Shown here: piece by piece, positions 1 through 7,040 of the stretch
Numbering within the stretch: position 1 is the stretch's first letter
Layout: every line of letters begins with the position of its first letter
DNA from: Faecalibacterium sp. UBA1360
GTDB taxonomy: Bacteria; Bacillota; Clostridia; Oscillospirales; Ruminococcaceae
Length of the DNA stretch: 11,670 nucleotides
Direction of reading: 5' to 3'
Assembly (NCBI GenBank): GCA_002306375.1
Contig: DBRU01000062.1
Coordinates: 1-11,670, forward strand
The notes under the pieces: model-generated
What the model was told of the DNA's origin: nothing
Seen by the model: the letters and a program-made list of their open reading frames with translations, nothing else
Databases searched by the model: none
Position numbers and translations under genes: made by a program

Positions 1-24
1 CACAGCAGGTTTTTCTACAAGCTG

Positions 25-57
25 GGACCTTCCCCTGTTTTGGGGAAGGTCCTTTTG
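25..57 (+). terminator. Intrinsic terminator of a gene left of the window
   Basis: A perfect 11-bp stem (25-35 with 42-52) encloses a 6-nt loop and is followed on the plus strand by TTTTGCTTTT. On the minus strand the hairpin is followed by mixed sequence without a T run, so it mainly serves a plus-strand gene ending before the window. Its T tract ends about 10 nt from the stop codon of the convergent sulfotransferase gene. The hairpin may still protect the 3' end of that minus-strand transcript. Confidence 0.8.
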
Positions 58-69
58 CTTTTCGCCGGG

Positions 70-1830
70 TCAGTCGAACCAGAAGCCCGTCATGTCGTAC
101 TTGAAGGTGCGGTAGTTCTGCATCGTGCACTCGTATTTATACTGGCGGATCAGCACGCCCTCGGCGTCGTATTCCCCGAACACCATGGACACGCCGCTGT
201 TGGCCACCCAGTTGTCCCCGCACAAAGAGGCGTTGGACACGATGCTGGAATAGGGCACGTCGAAGCTGTCGGTCAGCTCAAAGGTGCCGGCGTTCTCGTC
301 GATGCGGTAGATGTACATCTGGCTCGATTCGCTGCCGTCGCCGTACAGGTCGGTGCCCACGGTGCCGGCCACCTCCAGCTCAAAGGCGTCCCGGCTGCTC
401 ATGGCCCAGTAGTTGTTGTTGTACAGCGACAGGTAATAGACCCCGTCGGCGTCGCCGTCGGCGTAATACTCCACACAGTGCTGGCCGTACTGGGGCACAA
501 AGTCCCCCACGGGCTCCAGGCACAAAGCCTCGTATTCGGTGCCCGCCCACACCCGGTCATCCCCGGCCAGCCACTGTACGGCGGGCTCGCCGTGCAGGCC
601 GCTGACCTTGATGATGGTGGAGGTCTCGCGGGAAGAGACGATCAGGCTGTCGTCCTTTTCGAGATACAGCAGGCTGTTCAGATGGATCCAGTCCCATTCC
701 CCCGCCTGCCAGAAGAACTCGTCGGTGGGCTGCACGGGGCGGGTCAGGTCAAAATAGGACTCCATCAAGGCCGAAAAGTCCAGGATCTCGGTCACTTCGC
801 CGGTGTCGATGTCGATGGAAAGCACCAGATCTTCCACCGTTTCGCCCTCGGCGTGTTCGGCCAGGGCCAGCACCTCGCCGTCGGCCCCGAAGCCGATGTC
901 ATGGTGCAGCTCGTACCCGTCCAGGGGGTACACCTGCTCCACCTGGCCCAGGTTGTTGATGCGCGCCAATTTGGAGGAGGACACACAGGTCACGATGTCC
1001 CCGTCGTCGGTGAACAGCAGCCGGTCCAGGCCGAAGCCTTCCAGCACCATCTCGTAGCGCAGCACGCCGGCGTCGTCATAGAAAAAGCCGTAACCCAGGT
1101 GCCCGTTGACCCGCATCATGGCAAACAGGCCCTGGGCCTGTTCGGCGTCGGACTCGCCGTCGGTGACTTCCAGCCGGGTGTCGTAGCCCGAAGTGGGCTC
1201 GGGCATGTCCACCGAAAAGCGCACGATCTGCCGGGCGTTGCCCCAGCTGCCCGTGATGGTCAGCGTGACCTCGTTGGTCATGCCGGGCACCAGGCCGATG
1301 AGCTGGAACTCGTGCTGTTTGGTGTAGGTCACGCCGGAGGCGTCCGCCGCGTCGGCCGTGAAGTCGGGGATGTCCTCGTCCTGTACATGGACCGTGTAGC
1401 TGACCTTGGTGGCCAGGTCGGTCTCAAAGTACAGATACAGCCCGTTGGACCCGGTGCCGAAGGGGTCCAGCACGGCTAAGGGCGCGGTGGCCGTCCACTG
1501 CATGCTCCCCTGCAAAATGTCCAAAGCGTCCGCCAGGCGCTGCTGCATGGCCGTGTCATAGAAGGTGAAGCCCTCGTTTTCCACATCGTCGGGGATCAGG
1601 CGCAAAGCGCGCAGGCCCTCGCCCAGTTCGGCGTCGGCGTACTGCACGCCCAGGGTGGAAAAGTCGCCCAGCACGTCGCCGGCCTCGATCTGCCAGTCGG
1701 TGCGGACCACGCTTTCCTGCGCTGTGAAGGCCTTGGACACCGCCAGCACGATCACGGGGATCACAACGGCCAGCGCCACCAGCACGCCCAGGACGATGAG
1801 CAGTGTTTTTTTGCGGATGATGCGGTTCAT
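70..1830 (-). CDS. assT: Membrane-anchored arylsulfate sulfotransferase (ASST family)
   Basis: Predicted PAPS-independent arylsulfate sulfotransferase, which moves sulfate from a phenolic sulfate ester to a phenol acceptor through a sulfohistidine intermediate. The 586-aa protein starts with a basic stretch and one hydrophobic segment (about 9-31) without a lipobox, suggesting an anchor with the enzyme outside the cell. Residues about 115-210 resemble the beta-sandwich N-terminal ASST domain, and 215-586 fit the beta-propeller. The four residues known from E. coli AssT (His252, His356, Arg374, His436) match His309/310 in HHD, His383 in DWIHLNS, Arg401 in SSR and His451 in QHC. The His-to-Arg spacing of 18 is the same as in E. 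coli. The start has AAAGGAGG 8 nt upstream. It lies 28 nt after the TSUP permease gene on the same strand. Its natural substrates cannot be told from sequence. Confidence 0.87.
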   Translation of the reverse strand: MNRIIRKKTLLIVLGVLVALAVVIPVIVLAVSKAFTAQESVVRTDWQIEAGDVLGDFSTLGVQYADAELGEGLRALRLIPDDVENEGFTFYDTAMQQRLADALDILQGSMQWTATAPLAVLDPFGTGSNGLYLYFETDLATKVSYTVHVQDEDIPDFTADAADASGVTYTKQHEFQLIGLVPGMTNEVTLTITGSWGNARQIVRFSVDMPEPTSGYDTRLEVTDGESDAEQAQGLFAMMRVNGHLGYGFFYDDAGVLRYEMVLEGFGLDRLLFTDDGDIVTCVSSSKLARINNLGQVEQVYPLDGYELHHDIGFGADGEVLALAEHAEGETVEDLVLSIDIDTGEVTEILDFSALMESYFDLTRPVQPTDEFFWQAGEWDWIHLNSLLYLEKDDSLIVSSRETSTIIKVSGLHGEPAVQWLAGDDRVWAGTEYEALCLEPVGDFVPQYGQHCVEYYADGDADGVYYLSLYNNNYWAMSSRDAFELEVAGTVGTDLYGDGSESSQMYIYRIDENAGTFELTDSFDVPYSSIVSNASLCGDNWVANSGVSMVFGEYDAEGVLIRQYKYECTMQNYRTFKYDMTGFWFD

Positions 1831-1858
1831 TGGTATTGCCTCCTTTGGGGATGGGGGA

Positions 1859-2635
1859 TCAGGTATAGGTCACGGTGATGAGCACCAGGCCCAGCACGGT
1901 CAAGATCGCCCCCACCAGCCGGTTGAGCAGGACCGCGTCGGAGCGGGCGGCGATGCGGGCCGCAAACTGGGCCCACACCAGGGTGAACACAACGCACAAA
2001 AGCAGCAGGTCGGGCCGGGGCGGCGCGCCCAGGGCAAAGTGGCTCACGGCCCCCGTCAGGGCCGAGAAGGTCATGACGAACACGCTGGTGCCCACGGCGG
2101 TCTTGAGCTCGTACCCCAGCACGGCGGTGAGCACCATCAGCATCATCATGCCGCCCCCCGCGCCGAAGAACCCGCACACCAGGCCGATGCCCGCGCCCCC
2201 CACCGCGCCTTTCAGGATGCGGGCCGCCGTGGAGTTGCCCCCCAGCGTGCGCCGGGTGGAGGTGACCGGGAAAAACAGGAACCGCAGCCCCAGCACCAGC
2301 GTCATGACGACCGACACCCCGCCCAGGGTGTTGTTGGGCACCAGGGTGGACACCCAGCTGCCCACCAGCGTCATGGCCAGCACGCTGCACATCATCACAA
2401 AGCCGTTTTTGATGTCGATGGCCCCGGCCTTGGCAAAGGTGCGGGCGCTGGCCGCGCTGGCCAGCACGTCGCTGGCCAGGGCGATGCCGATGGCGTCGTA
2501 GGCCGGCACCCCCAGAAAGGTGATGAGCATGGGGCTGATGACGGTGGCGGCGCTCATGCCCGCGAACCCGGTGCCCAGCCCCGCCCCGGCTCCGGCCAGA
2601 AAACAGACAAGGACTTCCCGCGCAAGGTCCTGCAC
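1859..2635 (-). CDS. TauE/SafE (TSUP) family membrane permease
   Basis: Predicted polytopic permease of the TSUP family, whose characterised members move sulfite, sulfonates or related small anions. The 258-aa protein has about eight hydrophobic segments. It shows the twofold glycine-rich repeat of the family: GLGTGFAGMSAATVISP near residues 19-35 and GLVCGFFGAGGGMMML near 151-166, the latter followed by AVGTS. The start chosen is GTG at 2635, because AAGGGAGGG lies 6 nt upstream. The in-frame ATG at 2695 lacks a ribosome binding site and would read through the leader, and the next internal Met would remove the first membrane segment. The sulfotransferase gene follows after 28 nt, so a sulfur-anion substrate is plausible, but specificity is inferred only. 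Confidence 0.85.
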   Translation of the reverse strand: MQDLAREVLVCFLAGAGAGLGTGFAGMSAATVISPMLITFLGVPAYDAIGIALASDVLASAASARTFAKAGAIDIKNGFVMMCSVLAMTLVGSWVSTLVPNNTLGGVSVVMTLVLGLRFLFFPVTSTRRTLGGNSTAARILKGAVGGAGIGLVCGFFGAGGGMMMLMVLTAVLGYELKTAVGTSVFVMTFSALTGAVSHFALGAPPRPDLLLLCVVFTLVWAQFAARIAARSDAVLLNRLVGAILTVLGLVLITVTYT

Positions 2636-2683
2636 GGCAGTCCCTCCCTTCTTTATTATAAATAACAATGGTCGGACGCCCCC

Positions 2684-2712
2684 ACTATACCACACCCGCC
2701 GCCCCGCGTAAA
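2684..2712 (-). promoter_or_regulatory. Possible promoter for the TSUP-sulfotransferase unit
   Basis: Read on the minus strand, TTTACG (2712-2707) and TATAGT (2689-2684) are 17 nt apart, and a TGG precedes the -10 element as in extended -10 promoters. A second TATAAT occurs on the minus strand at 2660-2655 but has no recognisable -35 partner and would start transcription very near the ribosome binding site. The match is moderate; this is the best candidate in the region. Confidence 0.4.
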
Positions 2713-2864
2713 GCCGTGCCGCCCCGTTCAGGGGTGAAATTTGGGTGTCAAAGGTGTAAAATTTGCCCTCCGGGAAAATTTCTTGACCGTTTCTTTGCTT
2801 GCACAGCTGTCAAAATGGCGTTGGTACGCATAAAATGGGGACGGCCGGGCGGGGGCGACAAAAA

Positions 2865-2882
2865 ACCTAAAAAAATTTAGAT
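2865..2882. promoter_or_regulatory. Operator-like palindrome, upstream copy
   Basis: ACCTAAAAAAATTTAGAT is an imperfect palindrome ending 7 nt before the -35 box. The reverse complement of the downstream copy at 2933-2950 matches it at 15 of 18 positions, with the differences confined to the central three bases. The symmetry and placement suggest a dimeric repressor site. The protein that binds is not known from sequence; the MarR-family gene at the end of the operon is a candidate. Confidence 0.6.
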
Positions 2883-2889
2883 AATTTTC

Positions 2890-2917
2890 TTGACAAACTG
2901 TCGAGGGGGTGTATAAT
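2890..2917 (+). promoter_or_regulatory. Fab operon promoter
   Basis: A consensus TTGACA (2890-2895) and a consensus TATAAT (2912-2917) are separated by 16 nt, which fits a strong housekeeping sigma promoter. Transcription would start near 2924, leaving a leader of about 100 nt before acpP. The -35 box sits inside an imperfect inverted repeat, CTTGACAaacTGTCGAG (2889-2905), and the whole promoter lies between two operator-like palindromes. Confidence 0.88.
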
Positions 2918-2932
2918 AACATCGTTCTTTTT

Positions 2933-2950
2933 ATCTAAATAAATTTAGGT
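2933..2950. promoter_or_regulatory. Operator-like palindrome, downstream copy
   Basis: ATCTAAATAAATTTAGGT is a palindrome with one mismatch between its 8-nt half sites; the flanks TT and AA extend the symmetry. It would lie roughly 9 to 26 nt downstream of the predicted transcription start, where a bound repressor could block RNA polymerase. Its centre is 68 bp from that of the upstream copy. Confidence 0.65.
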
Positions 2951-3022
2951 AAATCGTTCGAGGCACCCGCCCCGACGCCGGAACACTGACAACACAACCA
3001 ACAAACAAAGGAGAAACCGACC

Positions 3023-3250
3023 ATGACTTTCGAAGAACTGAAGAGCATCATCGTGGAGACCCTGAACGCCGACGAGGACAAGATCACCATGGAAGCCAGC
3101 CTGGCCGACGACCTGCAGGCCGACAGCCTGGACGCCGTGGAGCTGAACATGGCCATTGAGGAAGCCTGCGGCACCGCCATCCCCGACGAGGAACTGCCCA
3201 ACATGAAGACCGTGGGCGACATCTTCAACTACCTGACCAAGAACGCGTAA
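3023..3250 (+). CDS. acpP: Acyl carrier protein
   Basis: Small acidic carrier that holds growing acyl chains as thioesters on a 4'-phosphopantetheine arm during fatty acid synthesis. The 75-aa length is typical. The attachment serine is Ser35 in the hallmark DSLD motif, followed by the acidic helix II (about 36-50) that partner enzymes recognise. AAAGGAG lies 9 nt before the ATG, preceded by a CA-rich, probably unstructured leader that suits high expression. It is the first gene after the fab promoter; in many clostridial clusters acpP instead follows fabH. The gap to accD is 31 nt. Holo-ACP synthase is not encoded in the window. Confidence 0.97.
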   Translation: MTFEELKSIIVETLNADEDKITMEASLADDLQADSLDAVELNMAIEEACGTAIPDEELPNMKTVGDIFNYLTKNA

Positions 3251-3281
3251 CAAACCACAAGCCCGAAGGAGGGACAGACGC

Positions 3282-4169
3282 ATGAACGTAGGCAAGATTT
3301 TTGCCGTCGGCGGCCAGGAACGCTTGTTCCGGCTCAAGGCGCGGCGGGACGCCGGCACCGACGCCCCCCGCTGGCAGGCGCCGCAGTTTTTCACCTGTAA
3401 AAAGTGCGAGCGCCGCGCCACCCGCCAGGTGTGGGCATCCACGCTGTACGTCTGCCCCAACTGCGGGCATCACCACCCCGTGGGCGGCTACTACCGCCTG
3501 AGCATGGTGCTGGACCACGGCTCCTTCAAGGAGCTGGACGCCGACATCACGGCCCACGACCCCCTTGCCTTCCCCGGGTATGAGGACAAGCTCAACGCCC
3601 AGAAGGCCAAGACCGGCCTGGACGAGGCCGTGGTCACGGCCACCGGCAGGATCGGCGGCAACCCCGCCGTGGTGGCCGTGCTGGACAGCCGCTTCTTTAT
3701 GGGCAGCATGGGCACGGCCGTGGGCGAAAAGGTCACCCGCGCGGTGGAATACGCCGCCAAAAAGGACCTGCCCCTGATCATCTTCTCGGCCAGCGGCGGC
3801 GCCCGCATGCAGGAAGGCATCTTCAGCCTCATGCAGATGGCCAAGACTAGCGCGGCCATCCAGCGCTTCCAGGCCAGGGGCGGGCTGTACATCAGCTACC
3901 TGACCCACCCCACCACCGGCGGCGTCACCGCCAGCTTTGCCAGCCTGGGCGACATCACCCTGGCCGAACCCGGCGCGCTCATCGGCTTTGCCGGGCCCCG
4001 GGTCATTGAACAGACCATCGGCCAGAAGCTGCCCAAGGGCTTCCAGCGGGCCGAATACCTGCTGGAACACGGCTTTGTGGACCAGGTGGTGCCCCGCAGC
4101 GAAATGAAGGACACCCTGGCCAGACTGCTGAGCCTGCACAACACGCAAGGGAGGAAGCACGGCGCATGA
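3282..4169 (+). CDS. accD: Acetyl-CoA carboxylase carboxyltransferase subunit beta
   Basis: Beta subunit of the carboxyltransferase that transfers CO2 from carboxybiotin to acetyl-CoA, giving malonyl-CoA. The 295-aa protein carries the N-terminal zinc ribbon, with Cys39, Cys42, Cys58 and Cys61 in CX2C-X15-CX2C spacing, the same as in E. coli AccD. The crotonase-fold domain follows, with SGGARMQEG at 171-179 and PTTGGVTASFASLGD near 210-224, which belong to the acetyl-CoA and oxyanion site. AAGGAGGG is 8 nt upstream of the ATG. The stop overlaps the accA start in ATGA, as expected for two subunits made in equal amounts. It works only with AccA, AccB and AccC; the last two are not encoded here. 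Confidence 0.96.
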   Translation: MNVGKIFAVGGQERLFRLKARRDAGTDAPRWQAPQFFTCKKCERRATRQVWASTLYVCPNCGHHHPVGGYYRLSMVLDHGSFKELDADITAHDPLAFPGYEDKLNAQKAKTGLDEAVVTATGRIGGNPAVVAVLDSRFFMGSMGTAVGEKVTRAVEYAAKKDLPLIIFSASGGARMQEGIFSLMQMAKTSAAIQRFQARGGLYISYLTHPTTGGVTASFASLGDITLAEPGALIGFAGPRVIEQTIGQKLPKGFQRAEYLLEHGFVDQVVPRSEMKDTLARLLSLHNTQGRKHGA

Positions 4170-5125
4170 TCAAGGATATTTTGAAGGAAGTCGAGGCCAT
4201 CGATGGGAGAATCGCGGCGCTGAGCGCCGAAAGCGCCGAGCCCGACGAGGCCGACGCCCTGCTGGGGCGCGAGGGCGTCAGCGCCGATCTGGCCGAGCTG
4301 GAAGCCCGGCGCGCCCGCCTGCTGGAGGGCTGCGCCGAACTGACCCCCGCCGACCGGGTGTTCCTGGCCCGGCACCAGGGCCGCCCCCGCATCGACGAGT
4401 ACATCAACGAGCTGTTCACCGATTTCTTTGAGCAGCGGGGCGACCGTCAGTGCCGCGAGGACGAGAGCATCCTGGGCGGCATCGCCCGCTACAAGGGCAT
4501 GCCGGTCACGGTCATCGGCCACCGCAAGGGCTCCAATGTGGAGGAAAACCTGCGCTTCAACTTCGGCATGCCCGGACCCGAGGGCTACCGCAAAGCCCTG
4601 CGCCTGATGAAGCAGGCCGAAAAGTTCGGCCGGCCCGTCATCACCTTCATCGACACCCCCGGCGCCTACCCCGGCAAGGAAGCCGAGGAGCGGGGCCAGG
4701 GCGAGGCCATCGCCCGCAACCTGGCCGAAATGAGCGGCCTGACCGTGCCCGTGATCTCGGTGGTCACGGGCGAGGGCAGCAGCGGCGGCGCGCTGGGCCT
4801 GGGCGTGGCCAACCGCATCCTCATGCTGGAAAACGCCGTCTACTCGGTCTTGAGCCCCGAAGGCTTTGCCAGCATTCTGTGGAAGGATTCCTCCCGCAGC
4901 GGCGAGGCCTGCGACATCATGAAGCTCACGGCTCAGGATCTTCTGGAAGGCGGCGTCATCGAGGAGGTCATCCCCGAGCCCCTGGGCGGGGCCCAGCGGG
5001 ACCACAAGGCGCTGTTCGCCGCCGTGGACGCGGCGCTGGAACGCCACCTGGCCCAGCTGTGCAAGCAGGGCGGCAAATCCCTGGCTGAGCAGCGCTACAA
5101 GAAATACCGCCAGATCGGGCTGTAA
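4166..5125 (+). CDS. accA: Acetyl-CoA carboxylase carboxyltransferase subunit alpha
   Basis: Alpha subunit of the carboxyltransferase, partner of AccD; it contributes the carboxybiotin-binding side of the active site in the alpha2beta2 complex. The 319-aa length equals that of the E. coli protein. An N-terminal helical region (1-60) is followed by the crotonase-like core with HRKGSN (119-124), FIDTPGAYPG (161-170) and GEGSSGGALGLGVAN (202-216), the glycine-rich family signature. The start overlaps the accD stop by ATGA with GGGAGG about 11 nt upstream, so translation is probably coupled. The gene ends 11 nt before fabH. Confidence 0.96.
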   Translation: MIKDILKEVEAIDGRIAALSAESAEPDEADALLGREGVSADLAELEARRARLLEGCAELTPADRVFLARHQGRPRIDEYINELFTDFFEQRGDRQCREDESILGGIARYKGMPVTVIGHRKGSNVEENLRFNFGMPGPEGYRKALRLMKQAEKFGRPVITFIDTPGAYPGKEAEERGQGEAIARNLAEMSGLTVPVISVVTGEGSSGGALGLGVANRILMLENAVYSVLSPEGFASILWKDSSRSGEACDIMKLTAQDLLEGGVIEEVIPEPLGGAQRDHKALFAAVDAALERHLAQLCKQGGKSLAEQRYKKYRQIGL

Positions 5126-5136
5126 AGAGGGGTTAT

Positions 5137-6087
5137 ATGAAAGGATTCGAGCTGATCTCCACCGGCGGGGCGCTGCCCGGCCGGCTGGTGACCAACGATG
5201 ATTTGAGCCGGATGGTGGACACCAGCGACGAGTGGATCACCACCCGCACGGGCATCCGCCAGCGGCATTTCTGCGCCGAGGGCGAAACCATCACCGACCT
5301 GGCGGTCAAGGCCGCCCGCCAGGCTTTGGAGCGCAGCGGCCTGAGCGCCGCCGACATCGGCTGCTGCGTGTGCGGCACCCTGTCCTCCCAGTACGCCAGC
5401 CCCAGCACCGCCTGCCTGGTGCAGCGGGACCTGGGCCTGGCCGAGGACATCCCCGTGCTGGACGTGAACGCAGCCTGCTCGGGCTTTATCTACGGCGTGG
5501 GCGTGGCCCGGGGCCTGCTGGCCACCCGGGAAAACGACCCCCGCCGGTACGCCCTGGTCATCGGGTGCGAGCATCTGTCCCGCCTGATGGACATGACCGA
5601 CCGCAGCACCTGCGTTCTGTTCGGCGACGGCGCCGGCGCGGCCATCTTTGAGCTGACCGGGGACGCCGAGTTCGCCATCGACCTGGGCGCCCGGGGCGAT
5701 ATGGCCATCACCACGCCGGCGGGCGGGCCCATCGGCATGGACGGCCGGGCGGTGTTCCGCTTCGCGGTGGACGCCTTGCCCCGCAGCCTGGGCGCGGTGC
5801 TCGCCGCCACCGGGCATACCATCGACGATCTGGACTGGGTGGTCTGCCACCAGGCAAACAGCCGCATCATCGACCACTGCGTCAAAAAGCTGCAGGCCGA
5901 CCCGGACAAGTTTTATAAAAATATGGACCGCCACGGCAACACCAGCGCCGCCAGCATCCCCGTGGCGCTCAACGAACTGGCCGAACAAGGCCGCCTGACC
6001 CCCGGCATGCGCATCGCCTGCATCGGGTTCGGCGGCGGGCTGACCTGGGGCGGCATGGTCCTGAAGGTGAAAGGGAGCAAAGCATGA
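5137..6087 (+). CDS. fabH: Beta-ketoacyl-ACP synthase III
   Basis: Initiating condensing enzyme: it joins an acyl-CoA primer to malonyl-ACP, giving beta-ketoacyl-ACP. The 316-aa thiolase-fold protein has the Cys-His-Asn triad of FabH: Cys114 in NAACSGF, His238 in CHQANSRI and Asn268 in GNTSAAS. The C-terminal GFGGGLTWG (297-305) is the usual FabH ending. Whether it takes straight or branched primers cannot be read from the sequence. AGAGGGG precedes the ATG at short spacing. The gene overlaps fabK by ATGA. Confidence 0.96.
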   Translation: MKGFELISTGGALPGRLVTNDDLSRMVDTSDEWITTRTGIRQRHFCAEGETITDLAVKAARQALERSGLSAADIGCCVCGTLSSQYASPSTACLVQRDLGLAEDIPVLDVNAACSGFIYGVGVARGLLATRENDPRRYALVIGCEHLSRLMDMTDRSTCVLFGDGAGAAIFELTGDAEFAIDLGARGDMAITTPAGGPIGMDGRAVFRFAVDALPRSLGAVLAATGHTIDDLDWVVCHQANSRIIDHCVKKLQADPDKFYKNMDRHGNTSAASIPVALNELAEQGRLTPGMRIACIGFGGGLTWGGMVLKVKGSKA

Positions 6088-7022
6088 AACTGTTGAACGA
6101 AATCCTGGGTACCAAGTACCCCCTGATCCAGGGCGGTATGGCCAACATCGCCACCGGCGAATTCGCCGCCGCCTGCTCCAACGCGGGCGCGCTGGGGCTC
6201 ATCGGCTCCGGCGGCATGGATGCCGAAAAGCTGCGGGCCAACATCCGCAAGGCCAAGGAACTGACCGACAAGCCCTTCGGCGTCAACATCATGCTCATGC
6301 ACCCCCAGGCCGACGAGTTCGCCAGGATCGTGGTGGAGGAAGGCGTGCGCTTTGTGACCACCGGCGCGGGCAACCCCGGCAAGTACATGGAAAGCTGGAA
6401 GACCGCCGGCATCACGGTCATGCCCGTGGTGGCCGCCGCCGTGCTGGCCAGGCATCTGGTCAAGTGCGGCGCCGACGCCCTCATCGCCGAAGGCACCGAG
6501 AGCGGCGGCCATGTGGGCGAATTGACCACCATGGCCCTGGTGCCCCAGGTCATCGACGCGGTCGATGTGCCGGTCATCGCGGCCGGCGGCATCGCCGACG
6601 GCCGTCAGCTGGCCGCCGCCTTCGCCCTGGGGGCCTGCGGCGCCCAGATCGGCACCTGCCTGCTGGTGGCCGAGGAATGCCCCATCCACCCCAACTACAA
6701 GGCCGCTTTGCTCAAGGCCAAGGACAGCGACACCATCGTCACCGGCCGCATCGGCGGCACCCCGGTGCGCGTGCTCAAGAACCGCATGAGTCGGGAGTAC
6801 GTCCGCCAGGAAAAGGCCGGCGCCGACAAGATGGCTCTCGAACAGTTCACCCTGGGCAGTTTGCGCCGCGCCGTCTTTGAGGGCGACACCGACACCGGCA
6901 GCCTGATGGCCGGCCAGGTGGCCGGCATGCTCACCGGCGTGCGCCCGGTGGCCGACATCCTGGACGAACTGATGACCGGCTGCCGCACCCGCCTGGGTGA
7001 GATGGGCGCCATGCAGCTGTAA
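6084..7022 (+). CDS. fabK: Enoyl-ACP reductase II, FMN-dependent
   Basis: Carries out the last reduction of each elongation cycle, turning trans-2-enoyl-ACP into acyl-ACP with NAD(P)H and FMN. The 312-aa protein belongs to the nitronate monooxygenase-like TIM-barrel family: PLIQGGMA (13-20), GVNIMLMHP (66-74), EGTESGGHVGELT (136-148, with His143 in the position of the catalytic His of pneumococcal FabK) and AAGGIADGRQ (166-175). The C-terminal VFEGDTDTGSLMAGQ (264-278) separates it from plain nitronate monooxygenases. No FabI is encoded in the window. FabK enzymes are known to be insensitive to triclosan. The start overlaps fabH, with AAAGGGAG upstream. Confidence 0.95.
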   Translation: MKLLNEILGTKYPLIQGGMANIATGEFAAACSNAGALGLIGSGGMDAEKLRANIRKAKELTDKPFGVNIMLMHPQADEFARIVVEEGVRFVTTGAGNPGKYMESWKTAGITVMPVVAAAVLARHLVKCGADALIAEGTESGGHVGELTTMALVPQVIDAVDVPVIAAGGIADGRQLAAAFALGACGAQIGTCLLVAEECPIHPNYKAALLKAKDSDTIVTGRIGGTPVRVLKNRMSREYVRQEKAGADKMALEQFTLGSLRRAVFEGDTDTGSLMAGQVAGMLTGVRPVADILDELMTGCRTRLGEMGAMQL

Positions 7023-7040
7023 CGCAAAGGAGAAACCGCC

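Larger units (their letters stand above)
2713..3022. other. Divergent intergenic region upstream of the fab operon
   Basis: This stretch separates the minus-strand sulfur unit from the plus-strand fatty acid genes. It is much richer in A and T than the flanking genes. It holds three AAATTT motifs (2737-2742, 2759-2764, 2776-2781), two 18-bp palindromes, the fab promoter and an about 100-nt 5' leader. The short ORFs on either strand here lack ribosome binding sites and family resemblance, so no gene is called. Confidence 0.75.

Noticed and set aside
40..1479. 479-codon open frame on the plus strand opposite the sulfotransferase
   Set aside because: Low-complexity translation rich in His, Val and Gly, beginning inside a terminator loop; the opposite strand encodes a sulfotransferase with intact active site.
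2636..2695. Upstream ATG start for the TSUP permease at 2695
   Set aside because: No ribosome binding site, and the extra 20 residues include translated leader and the ribosome binding site of the GTG start at 2635.
2668..2880. 70-codon open frame with a Cys-rich patch in the divergent intergenic region
   Set aside because: No ribosome binding site, no known family, and it ends inside the upstream operator-like palindrome next to the fab promoter.
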